Shown: positions 1-9,800 of the stretch, piece by piece | How the letters are laid out: the number at the start of each line of letters is the position of its first letter | Numbering within the stretch: position 1 is the first letter of the stretch | Origin: Clostridiales bacterium | GTDB lineage: Bacteria; Bacillota; Clostridia; Peptostreptococcales; Acidaminobacteraceae | Assembly (NCBI GenBank): GCA_016342415.1 | Contig: JAEIOD010000004.1 | Span: 124,001 to 188,000, forward strand | Reading direction: 5' to 3' | DNA: 64,000 nt | The notes under the pieces: model-generated | Database searches by the model: none | Told to the model about the DNA's origin: nothing | Seen by the model: the letters and a program-made list of their open reading frames with translations, nothing else | Made by a program: the position numbers and the translations under genes

Positions 1-590
1 CCCAAAGTACCTCGAGATGATTGTGACAATTGAGCAAATATTCCTGTTATTCCTGCAAAATAAATTCCAGTCATGCTTAAGGATGCTCCATATAAGAGAG
101 ACCCATTAAAGTCCATTGAGTCAACACCGACAAGACTCAGTCCAATTCCTATCAGAAGTCCCATCAGAATGTTAACCACAGCATATACTATTAGGGTGGA
201 AATCAACACCGTTGATTTTCCAACAGGAAGTGCCCGTATGACTTCTAAACGACCTTCTTCTTCATCTTTTCTGGTATGACGTGTGATCAGTAGAATGTTC
301 ATAGTCGCTACAGCCAACGCTGTTAGAATTAACATTTCCGTGGTGAAAATAGCACCCAAAGAATAACTGCCCGGTTCTCCGTAAAAAGGTCCCATCATCG
401 AAACCATCGCTGGATTTGTCAAAGCATCTACAATAGCTTTCGTATCCGTGTCTGTAGGGTACAGTGTCGGAAATGCTATTGCAACATATATCGAAATCAT
501 GACCAACATCAAAAGCCAAATTAATATTCTTTTACGATCCCTTCTGATTATAAAAAACGAAATGATTCTTAATCCAGCAACTTTAATCAT
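1..590 (-). CDS. ABC-2 type transporter permease, 3' end cut by window
   Basis: Membrane subunit of an exporter, partnered by the ATPase encoded just upstream. Reading the minus strand from the ATG at 590 gives an open frame running off the window edge. It begins MIKVAGLRIISFFIIRRDRK, followed by a hydrophobic segment, an extracytoplasmic stretch and further hydrophobic segments with the cytoplasmic motif TRHTRKDEEEGRLEVIRALP, typical of large ABC-2 permeases. Its ATG overlaps the ATPase stop by eight bases (ATGATTAA), so the two are translationally coupled. The stop codon lies outside the window. The exported substrate cannot be told from sequence. Confidence 0.85.
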   Translation of the reverse strand, partial: MIKVAGLRIISFFIIRRDRKRILIWLLMLVMISIYVAIAFPTLYPTDTDTKAIVDALTNPAMVSMMGPFYGEPGSYSLGAIFTTEMLILTALAVATMNILLITRHTRKDEEEGRLEVIRALPVGKSTVLISTLIVYAVVNILMGLLIGIGLSLVGVDSMDFNGSLLYGASLSMTGIYFAGITGIFAQLSQSSRGTL

Positions 591-1482
591 CAACCTTTCC
601 TCCTCCATTGGAATAGTGGTGCATGAAAAGATCTTCTAGAGTTGGAGGCATACTTTCAAAATTCACAATACTAAACGTATTAAAATGTTTTATGACTGAT
701 GACAGTTGATCCGCATCGACTTGAAAACTGTATACAGTCCCCTCTACGGCAAGATCATACAGACCTACCACACGATCAAGTCCAGTCACCGGAATCCTGG
801 TTTCCACAGTAATTTGATTGCGTATAAGATGTCTTAACTCCTTTAAAGATCCCGTCTCAATGATCTTTCCCTCACGAATAATCGTTACTCTATCACACAG
901 TTTTTCCACTTCAGATAATATATGACTAGATAAAAAAACTGTTTTACCCGCTTCTTTTAACTCTTGTATATATTCTTGAAAGACTTTTTCCATCAGAGGA
1001 TCCAATCCCGATGTCGGTTCATCTAGAACATATAAATCAGCATCTACAGCAAGTGCAGCAACCAGTGCAACTTTTTGTCTGTTTCCCTTTGAATAAGTTC
1101 TACATTTTTTAGTCGGATCCAGATCAAAGCGTTTAATCATCTCATCTCTTTTAATCTCGTTTTTTGCACCTCTTAGTTTAACAAATAGATCAATCACTTC
1201 ACCACCTGTCAAATTAGGCCAAAGAGAGACCTCGCCAGGTACAAAGGCAACTCGTTTATGAATTTCTACTGAATCTTTCCAAGCATCTTTATCAAATACA
1301 GATATTTCACCTTCTGTTGCTTTTAAGATTCCCAAAATCGATCGGATCGTAGTCGTTTTCCCCGCTCCATTAGGTCCAATGAAACCATAAACTTCTCCTT
1401 TCCTAAGTTCAAAACTAATCCCATCGAGTGCTGTAAGTTTCCCGAATTTTTTTGTTAGGTTCTCAACTTTTAATATGTTCAT
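583..1482 (-). CDS. ABC transporter ATP-binding protein
   Basis: Cytoplasmic ATPase that drives the ABC-2 permease encoded after it. Walker A is GPNGAGKTT at residues 36-44, the signature is the variant YSKGNRQKVAL, and Walker B runs into LDEPTSGLDP with the SSH switch histidine further on. About 80 C-terminal residues form the extra domain common in drug or lipid exporters of this type. I chose the ATG at 1482 because GGAGG lies six bases before it; a TTG at 1485 is also in frame. Length (299 aa) is normal. No regulator gene lies directly upstream, unlike the TetR-ABC operon near 28 kb. Confidence 0.93.
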   Translation of the reverse strand: MNILKVENLTKKFGKLTALDGISFELRKGEVYGFIGPNGAGKTTTIRSILGILKATEGEISVFDKDAWKDSVEIHKRVAFVPGEVSLWPNLTGGEVIDLFVKLRGAKNEIKRDEMIKRFDLDPTKKCRTYSKGNRQKVALVAALAVDADLYVLDEPTSGLDPLMEKVFQEYIQELKEAGKTVFLSSHILSEVEKLCDRVTIIREGKIIETGSLKELRHLIRNQITVETRIPVTGLDRVVGLYDLAVEGTVYSFQVDADQLSSVIKHFNTFSIVNFESMPPTLEDLFMHHYSNGGGKVDD

Positions 1483-1923
1483 CAAGTGCCTCCTTTATTT
1501 ATCCATTTGGAATGCTTATTGTTCTCTGGCTTCAACACAGAAAATGATCATCTCCAAATCTGCTACTTTAGCGATAGTCTTCAATAAACTTTTATTCTAA
1601 AAATAGTAAATCAACCTAAACACTAGCGTAAAGTTTCCACGGCAAGGAATTTTCAATTAATGAATACCCTATTATATATATCTCACACTATAATTTATTC
1701 AGATGATTTATAACGAATCACAGATTTACTGCAACTCACCCCTTTCAAAACCAAATACAAAACTATTAACAGGAAGCGGTATCACAAAATCAGATATTTC
1801 AAATAAAAAGTCAACAATATAATAAAAGAGTCCATCCAATAGTAATATAAAGTTTCCTTGAATCGGGTTCACTTTATTTAATCCTATTAGATGGACTTAT
1901 TTTTTAACTTAATCCCTTATACA
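1483..1923. other. intergenic region without genes
   Basis: About 440 bases between the ABC-2 operon and the heterodimeric exporter. No ORF with a ribosome binding site is seen. It holds the long inverted repeat at 1828-1898 and, presumably, the promoter of the ATPase gene, which I could not place with confidence. Confidence 0.6.
1828..1898. terminator. long imperfect hairpin, bidirectional terminator
   Basis: Arms of about 25 bases, GAGTCCATCCAATAG on the left pairing with CTATTAGATGGACTT on the right and continuing inward through AT pairs. A T-run follows on the plus strand (TATTTTTTAAC) and TTTTATTAT follows on the minus strand. It lies 26 bases beyond the stop of the exporter subunit ending at 1924, so it most likely ends that minus-strand transcript. 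Confidence 0.7.
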
Positions 1924-3639
1924 TTACGAAACCTTCAATTGAGTTTCATACAAACTTTTATATACTGGACTTTCAACAATCAACTCGCTATGTGTACCCT
2001 TTGTTATAACACGTCCTTTATCCAATACAAATATTACATCTGCATTTTGAACAGTCGTCATTCGATGAGCAATAATAATAGTCGTCATGTTTTTTCGTAG
2101 TTGGTCTATATTTTTTTGAATATGATATTCGGTTTCGATATCCAATGCTGATGTTGCTTCATCTAAAATCAAAACATCCGCATTCTTTAACATGCTTCTA
2201 GCTAGAGCAAGTCTCTGTTTCTGACCTCCAGATAAACGAGTTCCCCTTTCACCTACTTCTGTTTCGTATCCATCTGATAGTTCTTGAATGAAATCAAAAC
2301 ACAACATTTTTCTACACACATCCTCTATATCTTTCTGCTCATAATCTTTATCAAATATGAGATTTTCTTTGATAGTTATAGGCAGAAAATGTGGATCTTG
2401 AAGTACCGCGGTGATTCTATCGGCATATTGATGGTTATATTCTATAACCTTCTCAGCATTAATCAAAACCTCTCCTTCTTCAGGTTCATATGCCCTTAAC
2501 AGCAACTTTGCAATCGTTGATTTACCACTGCCACTTTCACCAACAAATGCAATTTTCTTGCCTACAGGTACATCTAAATTGAGATTTTCAAGTACCAGTT
2601 CTGAGTCTTCAGAATATCTGAAAGTCACATTTCTAAACTCTATGGATTCAATCTTACCATTAAACTGTATATGGCCATACTGTAGATTTTCTTTAATCAT
2701 AACAGATTGAACACAATCAACTGATGCAATCAACCTTTTACCGATTAAACCTTGTTGGAATAATTGTCCTAACCCAGTTACCAATTGATCTACCAATGTA
2801 AAACTGACAACAAATTCACCTAGCGATACATTGTTTTTAAAGGCATTTATTGCACCAAATAATATAACCGTTAGCTTTGTGGTATATAAAAACGGATCAC
2901 TTATAAATAATATTTTAATTTTATAGAGACCTTCTTCAATTAATGCTTTGTAATACTTCTGAAACTTCTCCTCGAAATCATTCATTTGCTGATTTTGCAG
3001 ATTATAGGCAACAGTCTCTCGAACAGAGGATATACTTTCTTCGATGTTTACGGAAAGATGAGCCTTCTCTTGTCTAACCCGTCCAGCATTTTCTTTTGTT
3101 TTATCTCCAAATTTATATAAAAGAATATAGTATATAAACGCTACAACCGAAACAACCAGCAACATCGTAAGACTGATATATGCAATTGCTACTGATAAGA
3201 AAATAAGTGAGACAATAATCTTTACTGATTCAGAAAGCATTTCATTCACTGCAGTATTACATGCATTTGAGATATCGTTTCTTATATTGTTTAGTAATTT
3301 ACCTGTGTGCTCCTTATTAAAAGCAGCTGTCGGCAACCCATATATTTTTTTAAGAAACTGTTCCGTTAAATTCATTTGCAGATGATAACTCATATGAAAG
3401 AACGTCACTTTTCTAACAGTAAACCACAACTTCGGTCCAAAGAAAAAGACGGCATATAATATGATTAAAAATGCAAATTGATCATATTGTTTATCTGTAA
3501 AAACATTATCGATGATATCCCGTTGTAATACCGCAGCAATAATTGGAGTGATACACTCCAAAACTAGTGCTAGGTAACCTAATAAGAACCATCTTTTTTT
3601 ATTGATATATTCGAAAATAAACGACATACTAGCACGCAT
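1924..3639 (-). CDS. ABC exporter half-transporter, subunit 2 of heterodimer
   Basis: Full-length type I ABC exporter half (571 aa): about 300 residues with six predicted membrane helices, then a nucleotide-binding domain with Walker A GESGSGKST, signature LSGGQKQR, Walker B VLILDEATSALD and switch IIAHRMTT. The start is the ATG at 3639, eight bases after GAGAGG; GTG at 3648 is an alternative. It overlaps the end of the upstream subunit by a few bases, so the two are co-translated and very probably form one heterodimer. Both subunits keep the catalytic Glu after Walker B, whereas many heterodimers have one degenerate site. Substrate unknown; drug, peptide or lipid export are the family's usual roles. 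Confidence 0.92.
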   Translation of the reverse strand: MRASMSFIFEYINKKRWFLLGYLALVLECITPIIAAVLQRDIIDNVFTDKQYDQFAFLIILYAVFFFGPKLWFTVRKVTFFHMSYHLQMNLTEQFLKKIYGLPTAAFNKEHTGKLLNNIRNDISNACNTAVNEMLSESVKIIVSLIFLSVAIAYISLTMLLVVSVVAFIYYILLYKFGDKTKENAGRVRQEKAHLSVNIEESISSVRETVAYNLQNQQMNDFEEKFQKYYKALIEEGLYKIKILFISDPFLYTTKLTVILFGAINAFKNNVSLGEFVVSFTLVDQLVTGLGQLFQQGLIGKRLIASVDCVQSVMIKENLQYGHIQFNGKIESIEFRNVTFRYSEDSELVLENLNLDVPVGKKIAFVGESGSGKSTIAKLLLRAYEPEEGEVLINAEKVIEYNHQYADRITAVLQDPHFLPITIKENLIFDKDYEQKDIEDVCRKMLCFDFIQELSDGYETEVGERGTRLSGGQKQRLALARSMLKNADVLILDEATSALDIETEYHIQKNIDQLRKNMTTIIIAHRMTTVQNADVIFVLDKGRVITKGTHSELIVESPVYKSLYETQLKVS

Positions 3640-5386
3640 CTTCAGCACCTCTCATAACCAAACTATAGAAATGACTTCTGTTCATCATCAATTCCTCATA
3701 TGTACCTTGTTCCACAATCATACCTTCATCTAGAACAATAATCGAATCATAATCAATAATGGTTGATAGTCTATGTGCAACCGCGACAGTTGTTTTACCT
3801 TTAGATAATTTATCAAAGGATAGCTTTATTTCTGATTCAGTAACATTATCAAGAGCAGATGTCGCCTCATCTAACATAATAATCTCAGGGTTCTTAAGCA
3901 TCATTCGTGCAATTGAGATTCTCTGCTTTTGCCCGCCCGATAGCAAAACACCTCGTTCTCCAACCATTGTGTTATAAGATTCACTCGTTTCCATAATAAA
4001 ATCATGAGCACTTGCTAGTTTAGCAGCCTCTATCACCTGTTCGTCCGTTGTAGTTTTACTACCGAATTTAATGTTATCACTTATAGACATGTTAAATAGA
4101 TAAGTGTCTTGAAACACATAACCAAAGTGTTTTCTTAGCTCTTTTAGTTTATGATTCTTTATGTCATAACCACCTACAGTGATACGACCTTCTTTTACAT
4201 CATAAAACCTTCCAATGAGTTTCAATATAGTTGATTTACCACATCCACTTTCTCCGACAATGGCAGTTCTTTTACCAGCAGGTATTTTAAATGACAAGCT
4301 ACTAATAACTTGCTGATCAGCAGCATATGAGAAGGACACATTTTCAAATTCTATGTCAAATTCTTTTATATCTACAGTGTTGCAGTTCGCCTGTTCTTTT
4401 ACATCTGGTTCCAAATGCATATACTCATATAAGTCTTTTGCATAGTTAAGAGCATGATACTGAGCTGGAACGATATAAAAGAATACTGAAAAACCTCTAG
4501 ACAACAATCCCATGAGGAAACTATAACCGATGAATTCACCCAACAACAATTCGCCACTTTTAACAAGATCTAATCCGTACACATAAAACAAGACTATTGA
4601 AAGAGTCAGCGTCAAACCAACAGTTGTATATCTAAAGTGCCTCCAGAAGATGGACCACATTCTAGGTATCCTGTAGCAATCAAAAGCTTCCATGGTTTTC
4701 TTAACAAACCACTCCTGACTGCCCATGATTTTTAACTCCGACGCTGCAACAATAGCATCATATAAATTCTGTTGAGACTTATGTGCAGCTTGAGTTTCTT
4801 TACCTAAGTAATAATGAATCTTTTTATTGGCATATCGATTAATAAAAACATAGAGAACATTGCCAATCATAGCTGTTAAGAAAAATATGGGTTCGGATGA
4901 AATTAATATAATAGACGGCACAGCAAATTGTACCAAACTATAAATGAAATGTGGAAACAAAAATGTATAAGTCTGCTGAACCTCTTTTACAGAATTCTCA
5001 AATATTGATATGATCTGTCCTGTAGGTACTTTTTCATAATATGAAAATCCCAAATCATGCAATTTCATCATTAGGTCTTTTTGTTGATTCTTAACAATCT
5101 TATTTGAAATGATAAGTTCCAAGAAATTAAAAATTGCTTTTGACAATAAAATAAGAATAGCAATGCCACAAAGAAATAACATCTGGGTCATCAAATTCGA
5201 CTTATTTTCCAATGGCAAGACATAATCAATGAGATATCCCATACGACGAGGAATCATCAACTCTCCCCATATCATCACACCACCACTAAAGACATAGAAA
5301 CATGTTGATAACATGAATGGCCTAAAATAGCTCAATGTCCAGAAATATAACTTTAGCAATTCGCGGTTATCCAGTTGTTTTTTCAA
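3629..5386 (-). CDS. ABC exporter half-transporter, subunit 1 of heterodimer
   Basis: Type I ABC exporter half (585 aa) with an N-terminal six-helix membrane domain and a C-terminal ATPase: Walker A GESGCGKST, signature LSGGQKQR, Walker B IIMLDEATSALD, switch VAHRLST. The start is a TTG at 5386, six bases after a strong GGAGG; no ATG fits. It follows the ArsR-type regulator by 49 bases on the same strand, so regulator and exporter look like one operon. The regulator probably senses the exported compound or a stress it causes, but that is inference from gene order only. Confidence 0.92.
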   Translation of the reverse strand: MKKQLDNRELLKLYFWTLSYFRPFMLSTCFYVFSGGVMIWGELMIPRRMGYLIDYVLPLENKSNLMTQMLFLCGIAILILLSKAIFNFLELIISNKIVKNQQKDLMMKLHDLGFSYYEKVPTGQIISIFENSVKEVQQTYTFLFPHFIYSLVQFAVPSIILISSEPIFFLTAMIGNVLYVFINRYANKKIHYYLGKETQAAHKSQQNLYDAIVAASELKIMGSQEWFVKKTMEAFDCYRIPRMWSIFWRHFRYTTVGLTLTLSIVLFYVYGLDLVKSGELLLGEFIGYSFLMGLLSRGFSVFFYIVPAQYHALNYAKDLYEYMHLEPDVKEQANCNTVDIKEFDIEFENVSFSYAADQQVISSLSFKIPAGKRTAIVGESGCGKSTILKLIGRFYDVKEGRITVGGYDIKNHKLKELRKHFGYVFQDTYLFNMSISDNIKFGSKTTTDEQVIEAAKLASAHDFIMETSESYNTMVGERGVLLSGGQKQRISIARMMLKNPEIIMLDEATSALDNVTESEIKLSFDKLSKGKTTVAVAHRLSTIIDYDSIIVLDEGMIVEQGTYEELMMNRSHFYSLVMRGAEDAC

Positions 5387-5408
5387 TGATATCCTCCTGT
5401 ATTTTAAG

Positions 5409-5424
5409 CTACAAATGTTTGTAG
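5409..5424. promoter_or_regulatory. palindrome between regulator and exporter genes
   Basis: CTACAAATGTTTGTAG is a perfect 7-bp inverted repeat with a 2-base centre. It sits between the regulator stop and the exporter's ribosome binding site, where it could be an operator or a small mRNA hairpin. No T-run follows, so it is not an ordinary terminator. Confidence 0.35.
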
Positions 5425-5435
5425 TTTAATTCTTT

Positions 5436-6500
5436 TTACAACTCATATTGCCCACCAATAAATATAGATGACAATATTCTTAGTCCTTCAATAATCTTTT
5501 CCCTATGAACTTTGTAATACACTTTCTTTCCTTTTTTTTCAGTATAGACGAGTGAAAGACCACTCAATGTTTCTAAATGATGATAAATCGTTGATGGCGC
5601 TAGTTTAAGTTCACTTGCTATCGACTGTACATAATTTCGTTCAGATGCTAACATTGTCATTATTTTAAATCTGGTAGGATCTCCCAGTGCTTTAAGAAAT
5701 TGTTCTGCTGCAACTTCCTTATTTATATTTTTTTCTTCGGTAATCCCATTTATACCGATTGATAACCATAAGGTATCATGTTGCCTAATAAGACTATCCA
5801 TCCATTTCACACCACTATCTTGCAAAAAAGATACATTGACTATAATTTTCTCATAAGTTTTTTTGTTTGTATTAACTAGATATTTATCAGTAAAACCTAC
5901 TTCATCCAATTCATAATTTGCTTCATAAGTCTGAAGTGCTTTCTTAGATTTTTTTTCTATTTCAGCTTTCTCAGTACTATAAATCTTATAAAAACCTTCA
6001 AATATGAAAGATAGTCGTTGTCTGGTTTCATTAGGATACTTATATAGTTCGATAACTTCTATTTTTTCAAGTTCGGTCATAGCATTGCTTTTTTTGATAT
6101 ATTCCAGCATTTTAGGTATAGAGCACATAATTTCTTTCCACTTTGAATGACTTTCAAATGTAAAACTAGCAAGAGCAAGTCCCCCCACATAATTATACAG
6201 TTCCTCATCAGTAAGAGCAGCAAATGCATTCATGCCATCCTCAGGTGTTTCAATAGTGCTATCATCACATACAAGAGCATTCATTAACCAATCGGCAATA
6301 CCAAGTTTACAAAAATATGCAGTTTCACTGATTAAAAACTGCGACGCACTCTCAACAAATCCTTCTATGAGTGTGTTTACCGGTTGACTTAAAGATGATT
6401 TATCTTCTGTTCCATAGATTTTATCCTCACATGCAGTTGCAAAACGTAAAAGCCCAAATACATAGTCAAATATAGGTTTGTACTTAAAGTTTATTTTCAT
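5436..6500 (-). CDS. large ArsR-type winged-helix regulator
   Basis: Transcription regulator of 354 aa. The last ~80 residues are an ArsR-like winged helix: FLKALGDPTRFKIMTMLAS, then a recognition helix in LKLAPSTIYHHLETLSGL and a wing KGKKVYYKVH. The first ~270 residues are a mostly helical domain I do not recognise, probably the sensor. The ATG at 6500 is preceded at seven bases by GGAGG; upstream in-frame codons lack a binding site. Typical ArsR proteins are ~100 aa, so this belongs to the long class often seen next to ABC exporters in Clostridia. A palindrome overlaps its promoter, suggesting self-repression. No metal-binding Cys cluster is evident, so a metal ligand is not supported. Confidence 0.8.
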   Translation of the reverse strand: MKINFKYKPIFDYVFGLLRFATACEDKIYGTEDKSSLSQPVNTLIEGFVESASQFLISETAYFCKLGIADWLMNALVCDDSTIETPEDGMNAFAALTDEELYNYVGGLALASFTFESHSKWKEIMCSIPKMLEYIKKSNAMTELEKIEVIELYKYPNETRQRLSFIFEGFYKIYSTEKAEIEKKSKKALQTYEANYELDEVGFTDKYLVNTNKKTYEKIIVNVSFLQDSGVKWMDSLIRQHDTLWLSIGINGITEEKNINKEVAAEQFLKALGDPTRFKIMTMLASERNYVQSIASELKLAPSTIYHHLETLSGLSLVYTEKKGKKVYYKVHREKIIEGLRILSSIFIGGQYEL

Positions 6501-6514
6501 ATTACCACCTCCAT

Positions 6515-6553
6515 CTAATATAATATTGTATATTAGACTCAGATTGTAATCAA
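6515..6553 (-). promoter_or_regulatory. promoter with overlapping operator, regulator/exporter operon
   Basis: On the minus strand TTGATT (6548-6553), 17 bases, then TACAAT (6525-6530): a good sigma-A promoter. CTAATATA-N6-TATATTAG, a perfect 8-bp inverted repeat at 6515-6536, covers the -10 box and is well placed for repression by the winged-helix protein encoded downstream. Confidence 0.6.
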
Positions 6554-6891
6554 CTGTTTTTTCAAAAAAAGACATCGAACCATATAATATCTTCAAATCT
6601 AACTTCCTTTCTATCTTTAGAAAAGTCAACTTGGATATCTTCTATGTATACCGATAGATTACAATTACCATTACTTTATTTATTCTATGACCTAAACATC
6701 TTATTAGAATACAGACATGACTTGCATCCTAATCATCTCTAACATACTAATAAAAACTCCCCCCTATATTAACTCATCAGAAAAAAATCTCACCGAAAAT
6801 ATTTTTCGGTGAGATACATTTTGCTTCTTTAAAATACCACAACTCCAAGAATTTGAATTTATGATATTTTCAACAAATAAATCCTACTGGT
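6554..6891. other. intergenic region
   Basis: No gene is seen. The stretch holds only the terminator of the S-layer-type gene at 6781-6814. Confidence 0.6.
6781..6814 (-). terminator. rho-independent terminator of the SLH protein gene
   Basis: TCTCACCGAAAA pairs with TTTTCGGTGAGA (6788-6814) and is followed on the minus strand by seven T. Confidence 0.85.
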
Positions 6892-9800
6892 TTATTCTTG
6901 TGTTTTTACTCCCGCTCTTGTAGCAGCTTGAATATCACCATAAAATCTATTGGAAATATCCACATCATCAAAAACTGCATCCCCTTCTAAGTAAGGAATT
7001 CTTCCCATCAATCTGTTTATCAGAGCAATTGCTTCTTCTCTTAATAATGTAATTTCAGGTTGGAAGGAGTTTTCTGTAAAAACGGTATGAAGACCATAAT
7101 TGTAAAGACTGTTAATCGCATTTATAGCCCAATGATCATCAACGCCTGTTTCCTGCGGTGCGATATTCACTTCAACTCCTTTGTATAACCAATAGTTGTA
7201 TATAACTTGTGCAATTTCTGCTCTTGTCATTGGTGCTTCTGGTTTAAAAGTACCATCTTCAAAACCCGATAACAATCCTGTACCATCAAGCAATTGAATA
7301 TAGTTATATGCCCAGTGGCTACTTGTTACATCCAAATACTTTTGATTACCAGGATTATCAATATTTAATTCTAGTGCAGATGCAAAAATGGTTGCTACTT
7401 CTGCCCGAGTTATAGATTTTTTAGGTTTAAAAGTATTATCAGAATAACCAGAAATATATGGTTTTTCAAAATCAATTGAACCTAATGGTATTAATTCTTC
7501 AAACGTTCTTATAACAGTAGATGGTGGTTCACTTCCACCGTCTGGTGGTGGTTCATTTCCACCGTCTGGTGGTGGTTCATGCCCGCCATCTGGTGGTGGT
7601 TCATTTCCGCCATCTGGTGGTGGTTGATATCCGCCATCTGGTGGTGGTTGATATCCGCCATCCGGTGGTGGTTGATATCCGCCATCTGGTGGTGGTTCAT
7701 GCCCGCCATCCGGTGGTGGTACATTTCCGCCATCTGGTGGTGGTTGATATCCGCCATCTGGAGGTGGTTCATGCCCGCCATCCGGTGGTGGTTGATATCC
7801 GCCATCTGGCGGTGGTTGATATCCGTCTGGTGGTACTTTTCCATCTGGTGGTATATACCCATCTGGAGGAAAATATCCATTTGGAGGTACTGTCCCATCT
7901 GGAGGAATATATCCATCTGGAGGAAAATATCCATTTGGAGGTACTATCCCATCTGGAGGAATATATCCATCTGGAGGAAAATATCCATTTGGAGGTACTG
8001 TCCCATCTGGAGGAATATATCCATTTGGTGGAATATGTCCATTTGGTGGAATATATCCCTCAGGAGGAACAAATCCTTCTGGTGGTATAAATCCTTCTGG
8101 TGGTACAAATCCTTTAGGTGGTTCAAACCCTTCCGGTGGTACAAATCCTTCCTTAGGATAAAAGAAATTATCATTCTCTGGTGGAATCCACCCCTGTGGC
8201 GGAATAAATCCATCATGAGGTTTCCAAGTTTCTGGTGGCACCCAACCATTTGGCGCTTCCCAATCAACTGGTGGAACAAATCCTTCTGGTGGTACCCAAC
8301 CTTCAGGTGGTTTTTCATCAACTCTAAACGAAGTTTGTTGCCATGGTGCAGAACCCTCTGGCAGAGGATCTCCTTCAACCCAACCCTCAGGAGCAGTCCA
8401 CCACTCAGGCGGTATAAAATTATCAGGTGGCAGCAATTCACCACGTTCATCTCTTAACCAATCACCGTCAACAGGCGAATGATCACCCAGTGAATAACCT
8501 TCAGGAGGTTGCCAGTTTTCAGGCATTTGCCAGGTTTCAGGTTTCTCCCACCCTACCGGAGGTTTAAAACCTTCTGGAGGTTGCCAATTCGCTGGAGGTA
8601 TAAAATCACTAGGTGGTAATACACCAGCAGGTAACTTAAAATCTTCATGAAAACCAATATCGTTGTTAAATACATTATGTACACCTTTTTCAAACTCCCC
8701 TTGTAACGCAGGGTCTATGTTGGCATATTCACCGGGGACTAAATGCCATTCAGGTGGTAACTTACCCGAATCAGGCGTCCAATCTACAGGAGGCATCCAA
8801 CCTACCGGAGGAATAAATCCTTCTGGAGGAACAAAACCATTCGGAGGAATAAATCCACCTTTGGCAGTCATTTCTCCAACTTTGACATCAAAGAATGAAT
8901 CCTTTGGTATAGTTGAATTTATTGAAACCCATCCCGGAGGTGGAGCATTTGGATTATCAGGATCAGGACTCCAACCTTCTGGCGGCATCCAACCTTCTGG
9001 AGGTATAAATCCAGCTGGCGGAATATAATCTCCCGCTGTCTCAAAATTCAAATTCACAAATAACTCCTTGTAAGGTTTATCAGTAAAAGTTACATGTTCT
9101 GGCATAACAAACCCATCAGGAATTCCTACACCAGGTGGCAATACAAACGTTTCGGGTAATTTCATATCATCAGTAAGATCAAATCCCGGAGGTAAGCTTG
9201 CTCCTTCAGGAATGTAGAAATTTGACGGAGGTATAAAACCTCTTGAAATAAACACATCCTTAGGTAAAACCATCCCTGCTTCAACAACAAAATCAGCGGG
9301 CAAAATAGCTCCTTCTGGGATTTTAAAATTATCAGGAAACTTAAATTCAGGTGGAATTACACTATTTGGAGGTAATACCATTCCCTCAGGTAAAACGAAT
9401 CCCGGCTGTATCATCACACCTTCTGGTAACTCAAAGTTCTCATCAATTACTAAACCAGGTGGTAAAACCATACCTGGAGGCAACTTCATAAATTCCGGTA
9501 TTTTTATATTAACCAAATCAGCATCATCTGGAATAACAATGACAGGAAAATATTCTGCTGGAAGAATGAAATCATCTGGAATATTAGACTCAAAATTACC
9601 TGATAACTCAATTAATTTTTTTAAATTATCACTTTTTATAGCATTATTCGATTGTGTAGTAGTAAGTGTTTGTCTAAATTGTTCCATTATGCCTTGTTGA
9701 TTTTGTAATAATATCTTCTTACCTTCATCATCAATACCATCAAGGCTATTATTCATATAATCGATTATCGCACCTTGACTGTTAACAAACATTTCCTGTA

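Noticed and set aside
7526-8030. Regular short repeats that could suggest a CRISPR array
   Set aside because: Units are contiguous, of 24 or 18/54 bp, in frame and coding; there are no unique spacers and no cas genes.
7509-8457. Several long open frames on both strands over the repeat part of the SLH gene
   Set aside because: They exist only because the 24- and 18-bp repeats keep other frames open. They have no ribosome binding sites and give low-complexity proteins.
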